In this document: positions 8,069 to 15,668 of the stretch, in pieces | How positions within the stretch are numbered: the first letter of the stretch is position 1 | How the letters are laid out: each line of letters begins with the position of its first letter | DNA from: a virus | Reading direction: 5' to 3' (one strand) | IMG/VR virus record: IMGVR_UViG_3300038701_002518 | Span: 1 to 38,220 of that record | DNA length: 38,220 bases | Translations under genes and position numbers: made by a program | Notes under the pieces: model-generated | What the model saw: only the letters and a program-made list of their open reading frames with translations | Told to the model about the DNA's origin: nothing | Databases searched by the model: none

Positions 8069-8728
8069 CTACCCCAATTGGCTTATCAGCTCAGTCTCAA
8101 AATCCTCATCACTATAGCCTATAATCTCATAGGCTTGGGCATGTTGCATTCCTGGCACCACTGGAAAATTCGAGTCTTCAATGGCTATCAGGCTAATATT
8201 GAAAATGGTAGTCAGTAGACATTGAATTTCCACACTCTTGCGCTCTTCAATAATCTTCCTGATCACTCTCATCTCAGTTTCAGGGTATCGCTCGCTGTCT
8301 TCATTTATCACTATGCCTCTGATAGTGATTTTATAATCGCCAATGTTGATCAGCTCCTTTACGCTACCTCGCTTGTTGGTCACGCCCTGTCGGTGTTCAC
8401 CAGTCAGGTTAGTCTTTTTGATTATTTTCTTACCTCTGAGTTCTACAAGAGGTTCATTTTGCAATTGAATACCGTTGAGCTTTATAGGCATAAATAAGCG
8501 AGCACCATTGGCCGCATTGGCTGCAAAATCTCCTTCAACTTCAAAAGGCTCTATTACCCCGGACTGGTCACTGAATTTTGTGCCACTTATCAGAGCATCA
8601 ACCTTTCCTCTAAGGTTCGGGTTAATAGAAATTCCTCCGGCAGGAAAAGGCACTCCTTTGTAGCCAAACACGTTTCTGTATAAGTCTACTAGGTTGAATT
8701 GCTGCCCTTTTACAAATTCATCAGCCAT
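8069..8728 (-). CDS. DUF6046-like tail protein
   Basis: A 219-aa protein. It begins with a short disordered stretch, then an alpha/beta domain with LVELRGKKIIKKTNLTGEHRQGVTNKRGSVKELINIGDY. This pattern is found in a Bacteroidota phage tail family of unknown function (DUF6046), always between the tape measure and the hub gene. By position it replaces the DNA-circulation / gp43-like protein of Mu. Its ATG overlaps the tape-measure stop by one base (TGATG). The molecular role is unknown; attachment of the tape measure to the baseplate is a guess. Confidence 0.6.
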   Translation of the reverse strand: MADEFVKGQQFNLVDLYRNVFGYKGVPFPAGGISINPNLRGKVDALISGTKFSDQSGVIEPFEVEGDFAANAANGARLFMPIKLNGIQLQNEPLVELRGKKIIKKTNLTGEHRQGVTNKRGSVKELINIGDYKITIRGIVINEDSERYPETEMRVIRKIIEERKSVEIQCLLTTIFNISLIAIEDSNFPVVPGMQHAQAYEIIGYSDEDFETELISQLG

Positions 8729-10641
8729 CAGTTCCTCACGCTTTGAACACCACCATTAATAGCTCTGGTCATCACCTCTAAAATCTTCTCGCTGATATCA
8801 TCAATGTTTTCTCCCACAGTGGTTGAAATCACTTCGCCAATACCATTGATCGTATCTATATTAAGAGTGACATGAGTCACTTTCTTTCCTCCGGCTATCA
8901 CACCATCAATGCCTTGTTGAACTGTACTGCCAGCATCTAAAGGGGATGAACTACCAGTTCCCCCAGGAGCATTCCCAACATTCACAAGTCCTTGAACAAG
9001 GGAGATTTGATTACTCAGCCTGTCAAACGATTTAGAAAGCTTTTTCCTTTGGCTTTCAGCCTTTTCATAGGCATTAATTTGTCTGCTAATGTTGCCGATC
9101 TCGGCAGCATTGGTATTACCTGTAGTTGCTTCTGTATACTGCTTCCTCAGGTCTGATATATTCGTTTCTTGAAGCAGCAGCTTCGAGTTCATCAATTGAT
9201 CTTCTACGCCTTGCCTCTGACTGGTCAGATCGCTCAAGAGCGATTCACGCTGCCTTGGGTTAAGTTTATCAAGGTTGTTGAAGAGCCGCGTAGTCTCTTC
9301 TCTCGATTTCTGGCCCTCTTTGAACTGATCGTTCAGTTTATTAAACCGCTCAAACTCGTCATTGCTCTTTTTTAGCTTTCCTCTGAATAGGAGAAAGGCC
9401 GTTCCAGCAGTTGCTAAGAGAGCAGCTATAGCTCCAATAGGACTCATGCCCGTTACCAGGTTAAAAGCGGCCATAGCATCGCGAGCTGTTTTAATACCAG
9501 TGGCGGTAATCAAAGAAACAGTACCAACGGTTTTCAAAACCACCTGATAAGCCGTGAGTAAAAATGTACTGGCCTTAATAGCCAAATTATAACCAATCAT
9601 GGCTGCTTTGTAGGTCACATAAGCTTTAACAAGAAAGGCAATTTGCTTTCTATGATCTATCAAGTATTTCACCAGAGCCACACCTGACTTCATCATACTA
9701 AGCAGGTTGTCTCTATTAGCTGTCAGGTAGTTATTTAGTCCCTGACCGCTCCTGATCAGGAGGGGGCTCAGCTCTTTCAGCCCTTCACTCATGGTACTAA
9801 AGAATGCCGTTATGGCTGGCTTCAGCTCATTGCCCAGGCTCACTTTCAGTCTTGTCACCTGAGTCTCATAAGCATTCATGTTAGCTTGTAGCGAATTGAT
9901 AGCTGTGGGTATAGCTCCCTCAAATGTTTTCTTTAATTCAGCGGCAAACTTTGGTAAAAACTCAACGGCAGTCACTTTGCCCGTTTCCAGCATCTTATTA
10001 AGCTTGTCCTGCGTCATCCCCATAGCTCTTGCGGCTATATTGAATGCTCCCGGTATTCTTTCACCCAATTGACCCCTCAGCTCTTCAGCCTGAACTTTGC
10101 CTTTTGACATTATCTGACTCAAGGCCAGAAAGGAACCATTAACAGCATCAGATTTCATCTTAAGACCAGTAGCAGCAACACTGACCCCCTCAAAAATATC
10201 CCTGGTAGCCTGCCCCTGAAGCTTGGTATTCATCATAGCTCCAGCCAGTTTACTAAAGCCTTCATTGCTGCTCTCAAGAGGTAGTTTGTAACGATCTATC
10301 GTTTCATTCAGAAACTTTTGATTCTTAGTTGCCTCATTCGCGGCACCTGAAGCAAAAGAAATCACATTACCAAAAGCCTCATACTTAGCCGTTACAGCAG
10401 TAAGGTCGCGAGCAGCCATCAACATAGCTCCTGTAGCAAATACACCAACAGCAGTTCTTTTGATTCTATTGAGAACACCCTCATACCCAATAGCTGAGGA
10501 TTTCACGCGATCATAAGCCTTAACTCCAGCTCGTTGGCTTTGCTGAAACTTACGCATAAGCTTCCCCTGACCGCCCTCTATACGATCCATGACTTTGGTC
10601 ACTCGATCTTGAAGTTCAAATACGTATTCGTACAGTTTCAT
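8728..10641 (-). CDS. Tail tape measure protein
   Basis: A 637-aa protein that sets tail length and occupies the tube lumen. Residues about 70-260 match the tape-measure domain, with the hallmark series AEELRGQLGERIPGAFNIAARAMGM and KLNKMLETGKVTAVEFLPKFAAELKK. Hydrophobic helices lie around 320-420 and are likely membrane-active on injection. A coiled-coil segment with many Lys/Glu/Gln lies around 430-550. For a sheathed tail, 637 aa suggests a short to medium tail of roughly 90 nm (about 1.5 A per residue), similar to Mu. Its ATG overlaps the stop of the frameshifted chaperone ORF. Confidence 0.9.
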   Translation of the reverse strand: MKLYEYVFELQDRVTKVMDRIEGGQGKLMRKFQQSQRAGVKAYDRVKSSAIGYEGVLNRIKRTAVGVFATGAMLMAARDLTAVTAKYEAFGNVISFASGAANEATKNQKFLNETIDRYKLPLESSNEGFSKLAGAMMNTKLQGQATRDIFEGVSVAATGLKMKSDAVNGSFLALSQIMSKGKVQAEELRGQLGERIPGAFNIAARAMGMTQDKLNKMLETGKVTAVEFLPKFAAELKKTFEGAIPTAINSLQANMNAYETQVTRLKVSLGNELKPAITAFFSTMSEGLKELSPLLIRSGQGLNNYLTANRDNLLSMMKSGVALVKYLIDHRKQIAFLVKAYVTYKAAMIGYNLAIKASTFLLTAYQVVLKTVGTVSLITATGIKTARDAMAAFNLVTGMSPIGAIAALLATAGTAFLLFRGKLKKSNDEFERFNKLNDQFKEGQKSREETTRLFNNLDKLNPRQRESLLSDLTSQRQGVEDQLMNSKLLLQETNISDLRKQYTEATTGNTNAAEIGNISRQINAYEKAESQRKKLSKSFDRLSNQISLVQGLVNVGNAPGGTGSSSPLDAGSTVQQGIDGVIAGGKKVTHVTLNIDTINGIGEVISTTVGENIDDISEKILEVMTRAINGGVQSVRN

Positions 10642-11122
10642 GATTGGCTTTTATTCCTTTCTTCTTCTCTCACCCACTGAAGTTTCGCGAGGTTAAGCGT
10701 CCATTCATCATCGCTCAACTCTTGAGGGTTCGGTATATTCATGTAATATTGAAGCAAGGCATCGTTATGATTAATCCAGCTAAGCGATGCCTTTGCTTCT
10801 TCTAAAGCTTTTTTACGGTTACAGATTTTCGTTTGAGCAACTCATCAAGCTCTGCTTCCAAGGCTTCAAACAGCTCCCCCTCGAAATCTTTAAAGCCTTC
10901 GTACCCTCCCAGGTAACAATTCGTGAAAATGGATTCATTGAATTTCATCGGGTTCTTCTTACTTACCTGCATGGCCATACTCAGAATCTTTCGATCTGGC
11001 TTTTTGAGGTAACAGACACATTCATCCACTGTATAGCTGAACACCTCACCGTGCTTTGCTTTCAGGGCATCAACTTCCTTTAGAGTAAGCTGCCCTTTTA
11101 ATTCTTTAGTCTCGTTTTCCAT
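10638..11122 (-). CDS. Tail assembly chaperone, -1 frameshift product (G-T like)
   Basis: The zero-frame product (10802-11122, 106 aa) ends KSVTVKKL. At its end the codons GTA AAA AAG carry the slippery heptamer A AAA AAG (10814-10808). A -1 shift continues for 56 codons, containing ALEEAKASLSWINHND and LSDDEWTLNLAKLQW, to a TGA at 10640-10638 that overlaps the tape-measure ATG. The fusion is therefore about 161 aa. The -1 ORF has no start of its own. In tailed phages such G and G-T proteins bind the tape measure and recruit tube subunits. Location directly before the tape measure, length and the signal all agree. Confidence 0.85.
10751..10814 (-). promoter_or_regulatory. -1 ribosomal frameshift signal in tail chaperone gene
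   Basis: Slippery A AAA AAG at 10814-10808 is followed by an 8-nt spacer. The stem pairs 10799-10785 with 10764-10751: 14 pairs, one bulged A, and a 20-nt loop. The zero-frame stop TAG lies inside the spacer. Spacing and stem strength match known -1 frameshift stimulators such as dnaX. Confidence 0.85.
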
Positions 11123-11153
11123 GATTGATATTTAATCCAAATTTTAGTCTTTT

Positions 11154-11217
11154 GTCTCCCCCCTTTCAGGGGAGCTTGCCTGCCTTGGGCAGGGTGCCCT
11201 TTAGGGCGAGGGGGTTA
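11154..11217 (+). repeat. Palindromic element, copy 1 (long form)
   Basis: A CT-rich start, GTCTCCCCCC, pairs with GGGGAG. A second stem, GCCCT / AGGGC, and an end GAGGGGGTTAA follow. This copy has an extra inner hairpin, CCTGCC / GGGCAGG. Its TTAA end supplies the stop codon of the tail-tube gene on the minus strand, so the insertion set the C-terminus of that gene. Confidence 0.8.
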
Positions 11218-11631
11218 AACGTTATAATCAATACTTCCTATAATCAGTGGCAGGCTCACATTCATATTGGCATCACCCTGATTAAGTGCTTTGGTAAGGT
11301 CTGTGAACTCAACATTGCGAAGTACGTCCGTGGTGATCACACCACCCGAAGCAGCGGCATAAGCCACTGTGATGTCAAAGCGAGGTAAGTCATTCAAGCT
11401 CTTGCCCTCACCAGCAGTGGCCTGCAATGCCTCATATTCACTTTGTAAAATCACAAGACTACCACTATAAGTCTTGTTCCCCCGTGTCCTGGCCACGGGC
11501 TTGTTACCTCGGCCATAGATATTCGTTTTCGTTTGCTCTTCCTTGTACTCAATTCCTGTAATTCCGAGCAATGGCCTTCCAAGCATCACCACTTGTAAGT
11601 CTTCCCAGGAGTATTCGTTTCCGTTGATCAT
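11215..11631 (-). CDS. Tail tube protein
   Basis: A 138-aa protein directly after the sheath gene (3-nt gap), the standard sheath-tube order. The sequence starts INGNEYSWEDLQVVMLGRPLLGITGIEYKEEQTKTNIYGRGNKPVARTRG. It fits the small beta-barrel tube family (Mu gpM / XkdM type), with the conserved charged loop for hexamer packing and SLPLIIGSIDY at the end. The stop codon comes from a palindromic element. Tube proteins of 120-150 aa are usual for such phages. Confidence 0.75.
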   Translation of the reverse strand: MINGNEYSWEDLQVVMLGRPLLGITGIEYKEEQTKTNIYGRGNKPVARTRGNKTYSGSLVILQSEYEALQATAGEGKSLNDLPRFDITVAYAAASGGVITTDVLRNVEFTDLTKALNQGDANMNVSLPLIIGSIDYNV

Positions 11632-11634
11632 CTG

Positions 11635-12843
11635 TTATGAGTTTGAAGGGTTTGTAAAACCTAGTTTTATATTGATTACAGAGCTATACGCTTTCGGCAG
11701 TATGGCCACATTCACCTCTATCTTGTTGGTGGTGAGTACATCCTGTTGAGGGTCTACCGTCACAGTCACAGAACTGATTTCTCCAGTAGCCGTCATTTGT
11801 TGATCAATGACTCTCTGCGCTTTAGCCTGATAGCTTTTGATCACAGCGGCTTCGAGCCTTCCTGTATCAGAATCAAGCTCAACATCATCTTGCAGCTCCT
11901 CTATAAATACCGCGTAAGTCAAAGTGATTGCTTTATCTATCACCCTTCCTCTACTCAGCGTATTGTAATCATCATCATCGCCAGTGGCAGTAGGGTCATC
12001 GGTAAAAAAGTAGCCATTTATACCCGTGTACTTTCTTGTTAGAATGTAACCCTTATCATGTATGGCTTTGATTTCCGTTTCTGACAAATCTTCAATCACA
12101 GTCTCACCATCGCTCAGGTAAGCAGCGGTGATTTTCAGATCACCATTTCTAACTCTTGAAAGTTTTCGCTGTACGGGCACAAGCGCAAGCCTGCCAAGAG
12201 CCAGGCCTACGCATGCCTCCAGGCTTCCAGCCTCTTTACCAGCAAGTAAGACAGCCACACGATTATCGTCTCGCTCTTTCAGGTTAGCCAGATCGGCTGA
12301 AACCTTCTGATAATCTCTGCCCCCTATAATGATTCTCAAGGGTTTGTAGTCATCAGCATAAGATTTTGCCAACGCTTGTGCTTTAGAAATCGAAAGTATT
12401 ACATCCGGGTCTATGCCTACAGCTACAGCGGGGTCACCCACTTCATAAGCGGGCTCATAAGCCACATCCGGCACTCTGGTAATAGCTAGAATTCTTATTC
12501 TACCCTTAGCCGCGTTAAGCAGCTTTACGGCCATATCGTTGTCTTTATCAAGCACATTGATCATCAGTGTAGCCTCAGACTGTACACTTATCCAAAGCTC
12601 CGCTCCCTCTCCAGCCATTGTGTAAAAGTCAGCGATTTGAGCATACATCTCAGGATTCACTAAATCGCTAAACCCTAAGTCTTCAGCTCCTTTCAAGGTG
12701 AAGATTTGCTTAGGTTCGTTGATTGTAATTTTGCCCGCAATTTCAGCTCCTGTTCCAATCAACCCAGCCACACCATCATCAGTGCTAGCTGTTTGCCCGA
12801 TTTGCCCGTTTTGTACTTCAATTGTTACTTCTGGAAATGCCAT
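11635..12843 (-). CDS. Tail sheath protein (DUF2586-like)
   Basis: A 402-aa contractile sheath subunit. It begins MAFPEVTIEVQNGQIGQTAS, as in Bacteroidota DUF2586 sheaths. A Rossmann-like middle domain follows, with IRILAITRVPDV and RVAVLLAGKE. The C-terminal domain contains DDDYNTLSRGRVIDKAITLTYAVFIEELQDDV, the segment that forms the inter-subunit mesh in sheath proteins. At about 400 aa it is slightly shorter than Mu gpL (495 aa). A 129-nt gap with a strong hairpin separates it from the preceding gene, so it may have its own promoter. Confidence 0.85.
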   Translation of the reverse strand: MAFPEVTIEVQNGQIGQTASTDDGVAGLIGTGAEIAGKITINEPKQIFTLKGAEDLGFSDLVNPEMYAQIADFYTMAGEGAELWISVQSEATLMINVLDKDNDMAVKLLNAAKGRIRILAITRVPDVAYEPAYEVGDPAVAVGIDPDVILSISKAQALAKSYADDYKPLRIIIGGRDYQKVSADLANLKERDDNRVAVLLAGKEAGSLEACVGLALGRLALVPVQRKLSRVRNGDLKITAAYLSDGETVIEDLSETEIKAIHDKGYILTRKYTGINGYFFTDDPTATGDDDDYNTLSRGRVIDKAITLTYAVFIEELQDDVELDSDTGRLEAAVIKSYQAKAQRVIDQQMTATGEISSVTVTVDPQQDVLTTNKIEVNVAILPKAYSSVINIKLGFTNPSNS

Positions 12844-12888
12844 ATTACTTTTGATTTATTGCTCCCTGAGGAGGTTCCTTTACCAATT

Positions 12889-12912
12889 GCTCCCAGCATT
12901 GTTGCTGGGAGC
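12889..12912. terminator. Perfect 10-bp hairpin upstream of the sheath gene
   Basis: GCTCCCAGCA and TGCTGGGAGC enclose a TTGT loop. On the plus strand it is followed by TTTCT, but on the transcribed minus strand no T-run follows. It is therefore not a textbook intrinsic terminator for the late operon. It may stabilise mRNA ends or reduce read-through between the lysis part and the highly expressed sheath/tube genes. Confidence 0.5.
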
Positions 12913-12972
12913 TTTCTATAGTTATTCCGCTTTTGGCAATGATGCCTCAGCTCTCGTTTATGGTATCAATAT

Positions 12973-13710
12973 TTATGCTGTCAGTTTTTCAAACCCGGCC
13001 TTTGCCTTGGCAAATAGTGCTGACTTATCGTCTTTAAGATCAAAGTCAATATCATGTTTATTCATCCAGTCAGCCATTACTTCCATTGTCCATTTCCACT
13101 CAGGTTTCTTTACCTCACCTTCTGGCGCGTTGACCGTCTCCCCTTGGGGGGAGTGACCATCGGTCGAGGGGGGTAACTCTTTATTGACTACCTCCTGAAC
13201 CTCTGGTTCTGTTACTTCAGTATTCTCATCCTTTGGCGCGCTGACAGTCTCCCCTTGAGGGGAGTGACCATCGGGCGAAGGGAGTAACTCTTCATTGACT
13301 ACCTCCTGAACCTCTGACTCTTTGGTATCAGGCTTTCCATCTACAGTCAGAGTAGTCACAGTACCATTAGCCTTAGCCTCTATGGCTTCACTTGCCTTAG
13401 CTGCTTTTACTTTTTCCCACTCCTCCTGTACCTGCTCTTCAGATAGGCCGCTAACTTTAGAGAGCAGTTCAATTCCATTCACGCCCTTACTGGCCTCAGA
13501 ATCCTGCCCTTCGGAGGAGGGGAGTAACGGCCTCTCAATCTCAAACCATTCACTTTTGATTGCCCTGGCATGAGAGATCGCATCGCTCTTTTTCTGATCA
13601 GTAAAAAACTGGCCATCAGGAGTAGCGTAAAACGTATCAACATCTTTGAAACTATCGAAGTAGTCACGAGACATCTCAATCAATTCTTCTTTGGTCTTAA
13701 TTTTCGCCAT
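12973..13710 (-). CDS. Conserved phage protein with repeat-expanded linker
   Basis: About 245 aa; MMAKIK at 13713 allows either of two adjacent ATGs. The N-terminal part (AKIKTKEELIEMSRDYFDSF, then YATPDGQFF and AISHARA) is a small Bacteroidota phage module found between head and tail genes. The C-terminal 40 residues (WTMEVMADWMNKHDIDFD, then KSALFAKAKAGFEKL) resemble a HeH/LEM-like helix-extension-helix. The middle is acidic and low-complexity. It has been built by three palindromic elements, two of them within a 37-codon tandem duplication. Role unknown; a head-tail joining or DNA-contact protein is possible. Confidence 0.6.
   Translation of the reverse strand: MAKIKTKEELIEMSRDYFDSFKDVDTFYATPDGQFFTDQKKSDAISHARAIKSEWFEIERPLLPSSEGQDSEASKGVNGIELLSKVSGLSEEQVQEEWEKVKAAKASEAIEAKANGTVTTLTVDGKPDTKESEVQEVVNEELLPSPDGHSPQGETVSAPKDENTEVTEPEVQEVVNKELPPSTDGHSPQGETVNAPEGEVKKPEWKWTMEVMADWMNKHDIDFDLKDDKSALFAKAKAGFEKLTA
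13137..13180 (+). repeat. Palindromic element, copy 2 (in frame)
   Basis: Reads GTCTCCCCTTGGGGGGAGTG, then a second stem ending GAGGGGGGTAAC. It lies inside the 245-aa gene, which translates it on the minus strand as ELPPSTDGHSPQGET without breaking the frame. Confidence 0.8.
13246..13290 (+). repeat. Palindromic element, copy 3 (in frame, tandem duplicate)
   Basis: The same element, translated as ELLPSPDGHSPQGET. Together with copy 2 it lies in a tandem duplication of 37 codons per unit that also repeats EVQEVVN upstream. The two units differ at several bases, so the duplication is not recent. Confidence 0.8.
13505..13528 (+). repeat. Palindromic element, copy 4 (partial)
   Basis: A half element, TGCCCTTCGGAGGAGGGGAG followed by TAAC, corresponds to the 3' half of the other copies. 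It is translated in frame as LLPSSEGQ within the same 245-aa gene. Confidence 0.55.
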
Positions 13711-13712
13711 CA

Positions 13713-13991
13713 TTATTCTGTTTCAGTGGGGTATTCATCCTGTGTTTGCTTTTCTACCACAGGCGATAAAATCAATATCAGTCCGGCAATAGCAAAAGAC
13801 CCAAGCACTAGCAGTGCCTGCGCCACAGTTATTGTCGATATATCAAGCCCTGTCACTACAGCAGCACCTGTTCCGGCTATTACCCCGGCAACCGTTCTCT
13901 TGCTAGAGAAGCGGCCTTTATTGTCTTTTAAGGCTTGCAGAATGTTTCCCGCGTCCTTCAAAACTCCTTTTGTAAATAACTTTTTCAACAT
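13713..13991 (-). CDS. Small membrane protein, putative holin-type
   Basis: A 92-aa protein. A basic amphipathic N-terminus (LKKLFTKGVLKDAGN, then KRTVAGVIAG) precedes two hydrophobic segments around residues 33-55 and 58-78. The C-terminus is acidic. It lies directly after the M15 endolysin gene and overlaps its end by 7 nt. With the 61-aa protein on the other side of the endolysin this makes a three-gene lysis cassette. Which one is the true holin, and which an antiholin or pinholin, cannot be told. Confidence 0.55.
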   Translation of the reverse strand: MLKKLFTKGVLKDAGNILQALKDNKGRFSSKRTVAGVIAGTGAAVVTGLDISTITVAQALLVLGSFAIAGLILILSPVVEKQTQDEYPTETE

Positions 13992-14476
13992 TGTTTACTC
14001 AGTTCAAAATGTGGTAAATCTTTAAGCCGCTGATCATACAAGAGCTCGCCATCATTATCCCAATTACCGCCCCATGTTAGATCATGCGTTATCTGCCCAT
14101 TGGCCAGCAGCTCACTGGAGCATTTCAGCACATGCCCGGCTAAAAAAGACAGATGTACTTCATCATACATCATATGCCTTTTACCTGGCACCCAGACATA
14201 AATATCTACAGCCATTGAAGGGCTATAATTGTGTTTACTCCGTTCCAAAAAACCATCGCAGTTCGTTAAAACAGCATTCGAATCAGTCACTTCATAGCCG
14301 TTAGGCACTTTCTTTCTTCCCGATCGGTAAATCTTGAATTGCTCTTCAGGTGTTCTTTGCCCCACAGCAATACCAAAATCAATCGGTGACGTGAGTATCG
14401 CGTAGAGCATTAAAGTCTGAATGTCTTTATGGCAAGTCTCAAGCCTCTTCAATGATGTTTTACTAAACTGATACAT
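13985..14476 (-). CDS. Endolysin, M15-type peptidase
   Basis: A 163-aa zinc peptidase expected to cut peptide bridges of peptidoglycan. The metal-binding pattern is visible: SKHNYSPSMAVDIY gives His and Asp in the HxxxxAxD form, and LPHFEL near residue 157 supplies the last His. The WGGNWDNDGE stretch between them is the usual L-alanyl-D-glutamate / VanY-like context. The start RTPEEQFKIYRSGRKK is the typical substrate-cleft segment for M15C enzymes. No signal peptide, so release needs a holin. The ATG overlaps the stop of the 61-aa membrane protein by one base. Confidence 0.8.
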   Translation of the reverse strand: MYQFSKTSLKRLETCHKDIQTLMLYAILTSPIDFGIAVGQRTPEEQFKIYRSGRKKVPNGYEVTDSNAVLTNCDGFLERSKHNYSPSMAVDIYVWVPGKRHMMYDEVHLSFLAGHVLKCSSELLANGQITHDLTWGGNWDNDGELLYDQRLKDLPHFELSKQC

Positions 14477-14661
14477 CAGCCCTTCTTTTTTCTTGTCGTG
14501 ATACGCTTAATGAAATAACCTCCCAATGCTCCCGCACAACCACTGACAAAAGCAGTCAAAACGGTAATAAAGAAATCCTGAGAAGCCATTGCCATCAGTC
14601 CTGTGCCAGTACCGAAAAACCCTCCCAAAATCTCCTCAATATGTTTTTGAATTGCACCCAT
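14476..14661 (-). CDS. Putative holin
   Basis: A 61-aa protein with one amphipathic N-terminal helix and one or two hydrophobic stretches (GGFFGTGTGLMAMA and FFITVLTAFVSGCAGALGGYFI). It has a strongly basic tail, KRITTRKKKG. Size, topology and location immediately before the endolysin are typical of small phage holins. The family was not recognised at sequence level. Confidence 0.6.
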   Translation of the reverse strand: MGAIQKHIEEILGGFFGTGTGLMAMASQDFFITVLTAFVSGCAGALGGYFIKRITTRKKKG

Positions 14662-14735
14662 TGCTCCTTAAAGAATCGGGTTCATCTGCTTACCTTTTTT
14701 GCCGTTGCAGAATCACCCGATGATAATCACAGTTC

Positions 14736-15665
14736 TTATACTGTACCTGATTTCAAGGCACCCTGACCATACAGCCAGATAGCCGCTACCAAGGCATTTC
14801 CAGTAAATCTTGTTTCATCCTTTGGCGGATTGTTTCTGGTATCCTCACTCATGGGCTTGTGATGTACGGTAATATTGTACATGGCCTTAGTTAGGTGATC
14901 AGGATAGAAGCTAATTGATGCTGGCCTATCAGTAGGAAGTATTGCAGCCCCCTGAGCTTTTTTGGTATTGTCAGCAGCGTAGTACACCTGCTCCTGGTTC
15001 CAGTAGAATTTAAAGCCGTATTGATTAATAGGCTCTCCTTCAGCGGTCTTTACATAGATATCCTTGAAGTTCTGATAATTCAAGGCATCAAGCATTAAAT
15101 CCTCAAGGTGGTCAGGCGTAAGCACCATATGAATATCATTCAATTTCAGCAGTGGCAACTTATTGTAGAGTCCTCTGAATTTCACCAAGTCTTTAATGAG
15201 TAGTCTTCTCGATCCATCACCACGATCTTCTCCGGTCGTTTCCAGAAATGGAAGCTCCACGGCTGTATCATCATCAGGAGCAATAGAATGCAGTACTTTT
15301 TTAATCCAGCTCTCAGCAATGGCCGACTGTGACTTCATTCGAAGAGTCCCCTGCCTATCAAGCATCGATTCGCGAATCTCCTCCTTGTCAGTTTCAAAGG
15401 GAGTTGTAGAGAAGTAACTCCAGGGTATTACCTTGTTTTCTACCAGAAACCTTACAACATCCACATCAGCATAAGCATCTGCTTTGTCCCAGTCAACTTG
15501 AATCGGTTGACCAATCTTTTCAACAACTACACCGCCAGATGTCAAGGCACGTTTCGGAGTAGTAGGAATGGGCGTGATAAAATCAGCCTTGAGGTTCCTC
15601 AGTTCATGTAAAATCTGAGGCAGCAAAAACTTTTCTATGTATTCGCCATTGTTAAATTCAGCCAT
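14736..15665 (-). CDS. Major capsid protein (Mu gpT-like)
   Basis: A 309-aa protein 3 nt downstream of the protease/scaffold gene. The length fits HK97-fold capsids of Mu-like phages (about 300 aa). The ends are characteristic: an N-terminal helix segment YIEKFLLPQILHEL and a C-terminal DETRFTGNALVAAIWLYGQGA. The central NDIHMVLTPDHLEDLMLDAL fits the peripheral domain. Maturation probably uses the upstream ClpP-like enzyme. No extra decoration domain is seen. Confidence 0.75.
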   Translation of the reverse strand: MAEFNNGEYIEKFLLPQILHELRNLKADFITPIPTTPKRALTSGGVVVEKIGQPIQVDWDKADAYADVDVVRFLVENKVIPWSYFSTTPFETDKEEIRESMLDRQGTLRMKSQSAIAESWIKKVLHSIAPDDDTAVELPFLETTGEDRGDGSRRLLIKDLVKFRGLYNKLPLLKLNDIHMVLTPDHLEDLMLDALNYQNFKDIYVKTAEGEPINQYGFKFYWNQEQVYYAADNTKKAQGAAILPTDRPASISFYPDHLTKAMYNITVHHKPMSEDTRNNPPKDETRFTGNALVAAIWLYGQGALKSGTV

Positions 15666-15668
15666 TTC

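Noticed and set aside
13126-13295. CRISPR-like spaced repeats
   Set aside because: Only two units, both coding and part of a tandem duplication with palindromic elements; no cas genes.
14673-14720. Terminator between capsid and holin genes
   Set aside because: Only 7 bp (ATCGGGT/ACCCGAT) with a long loop and no T-run on the transcribed strand.
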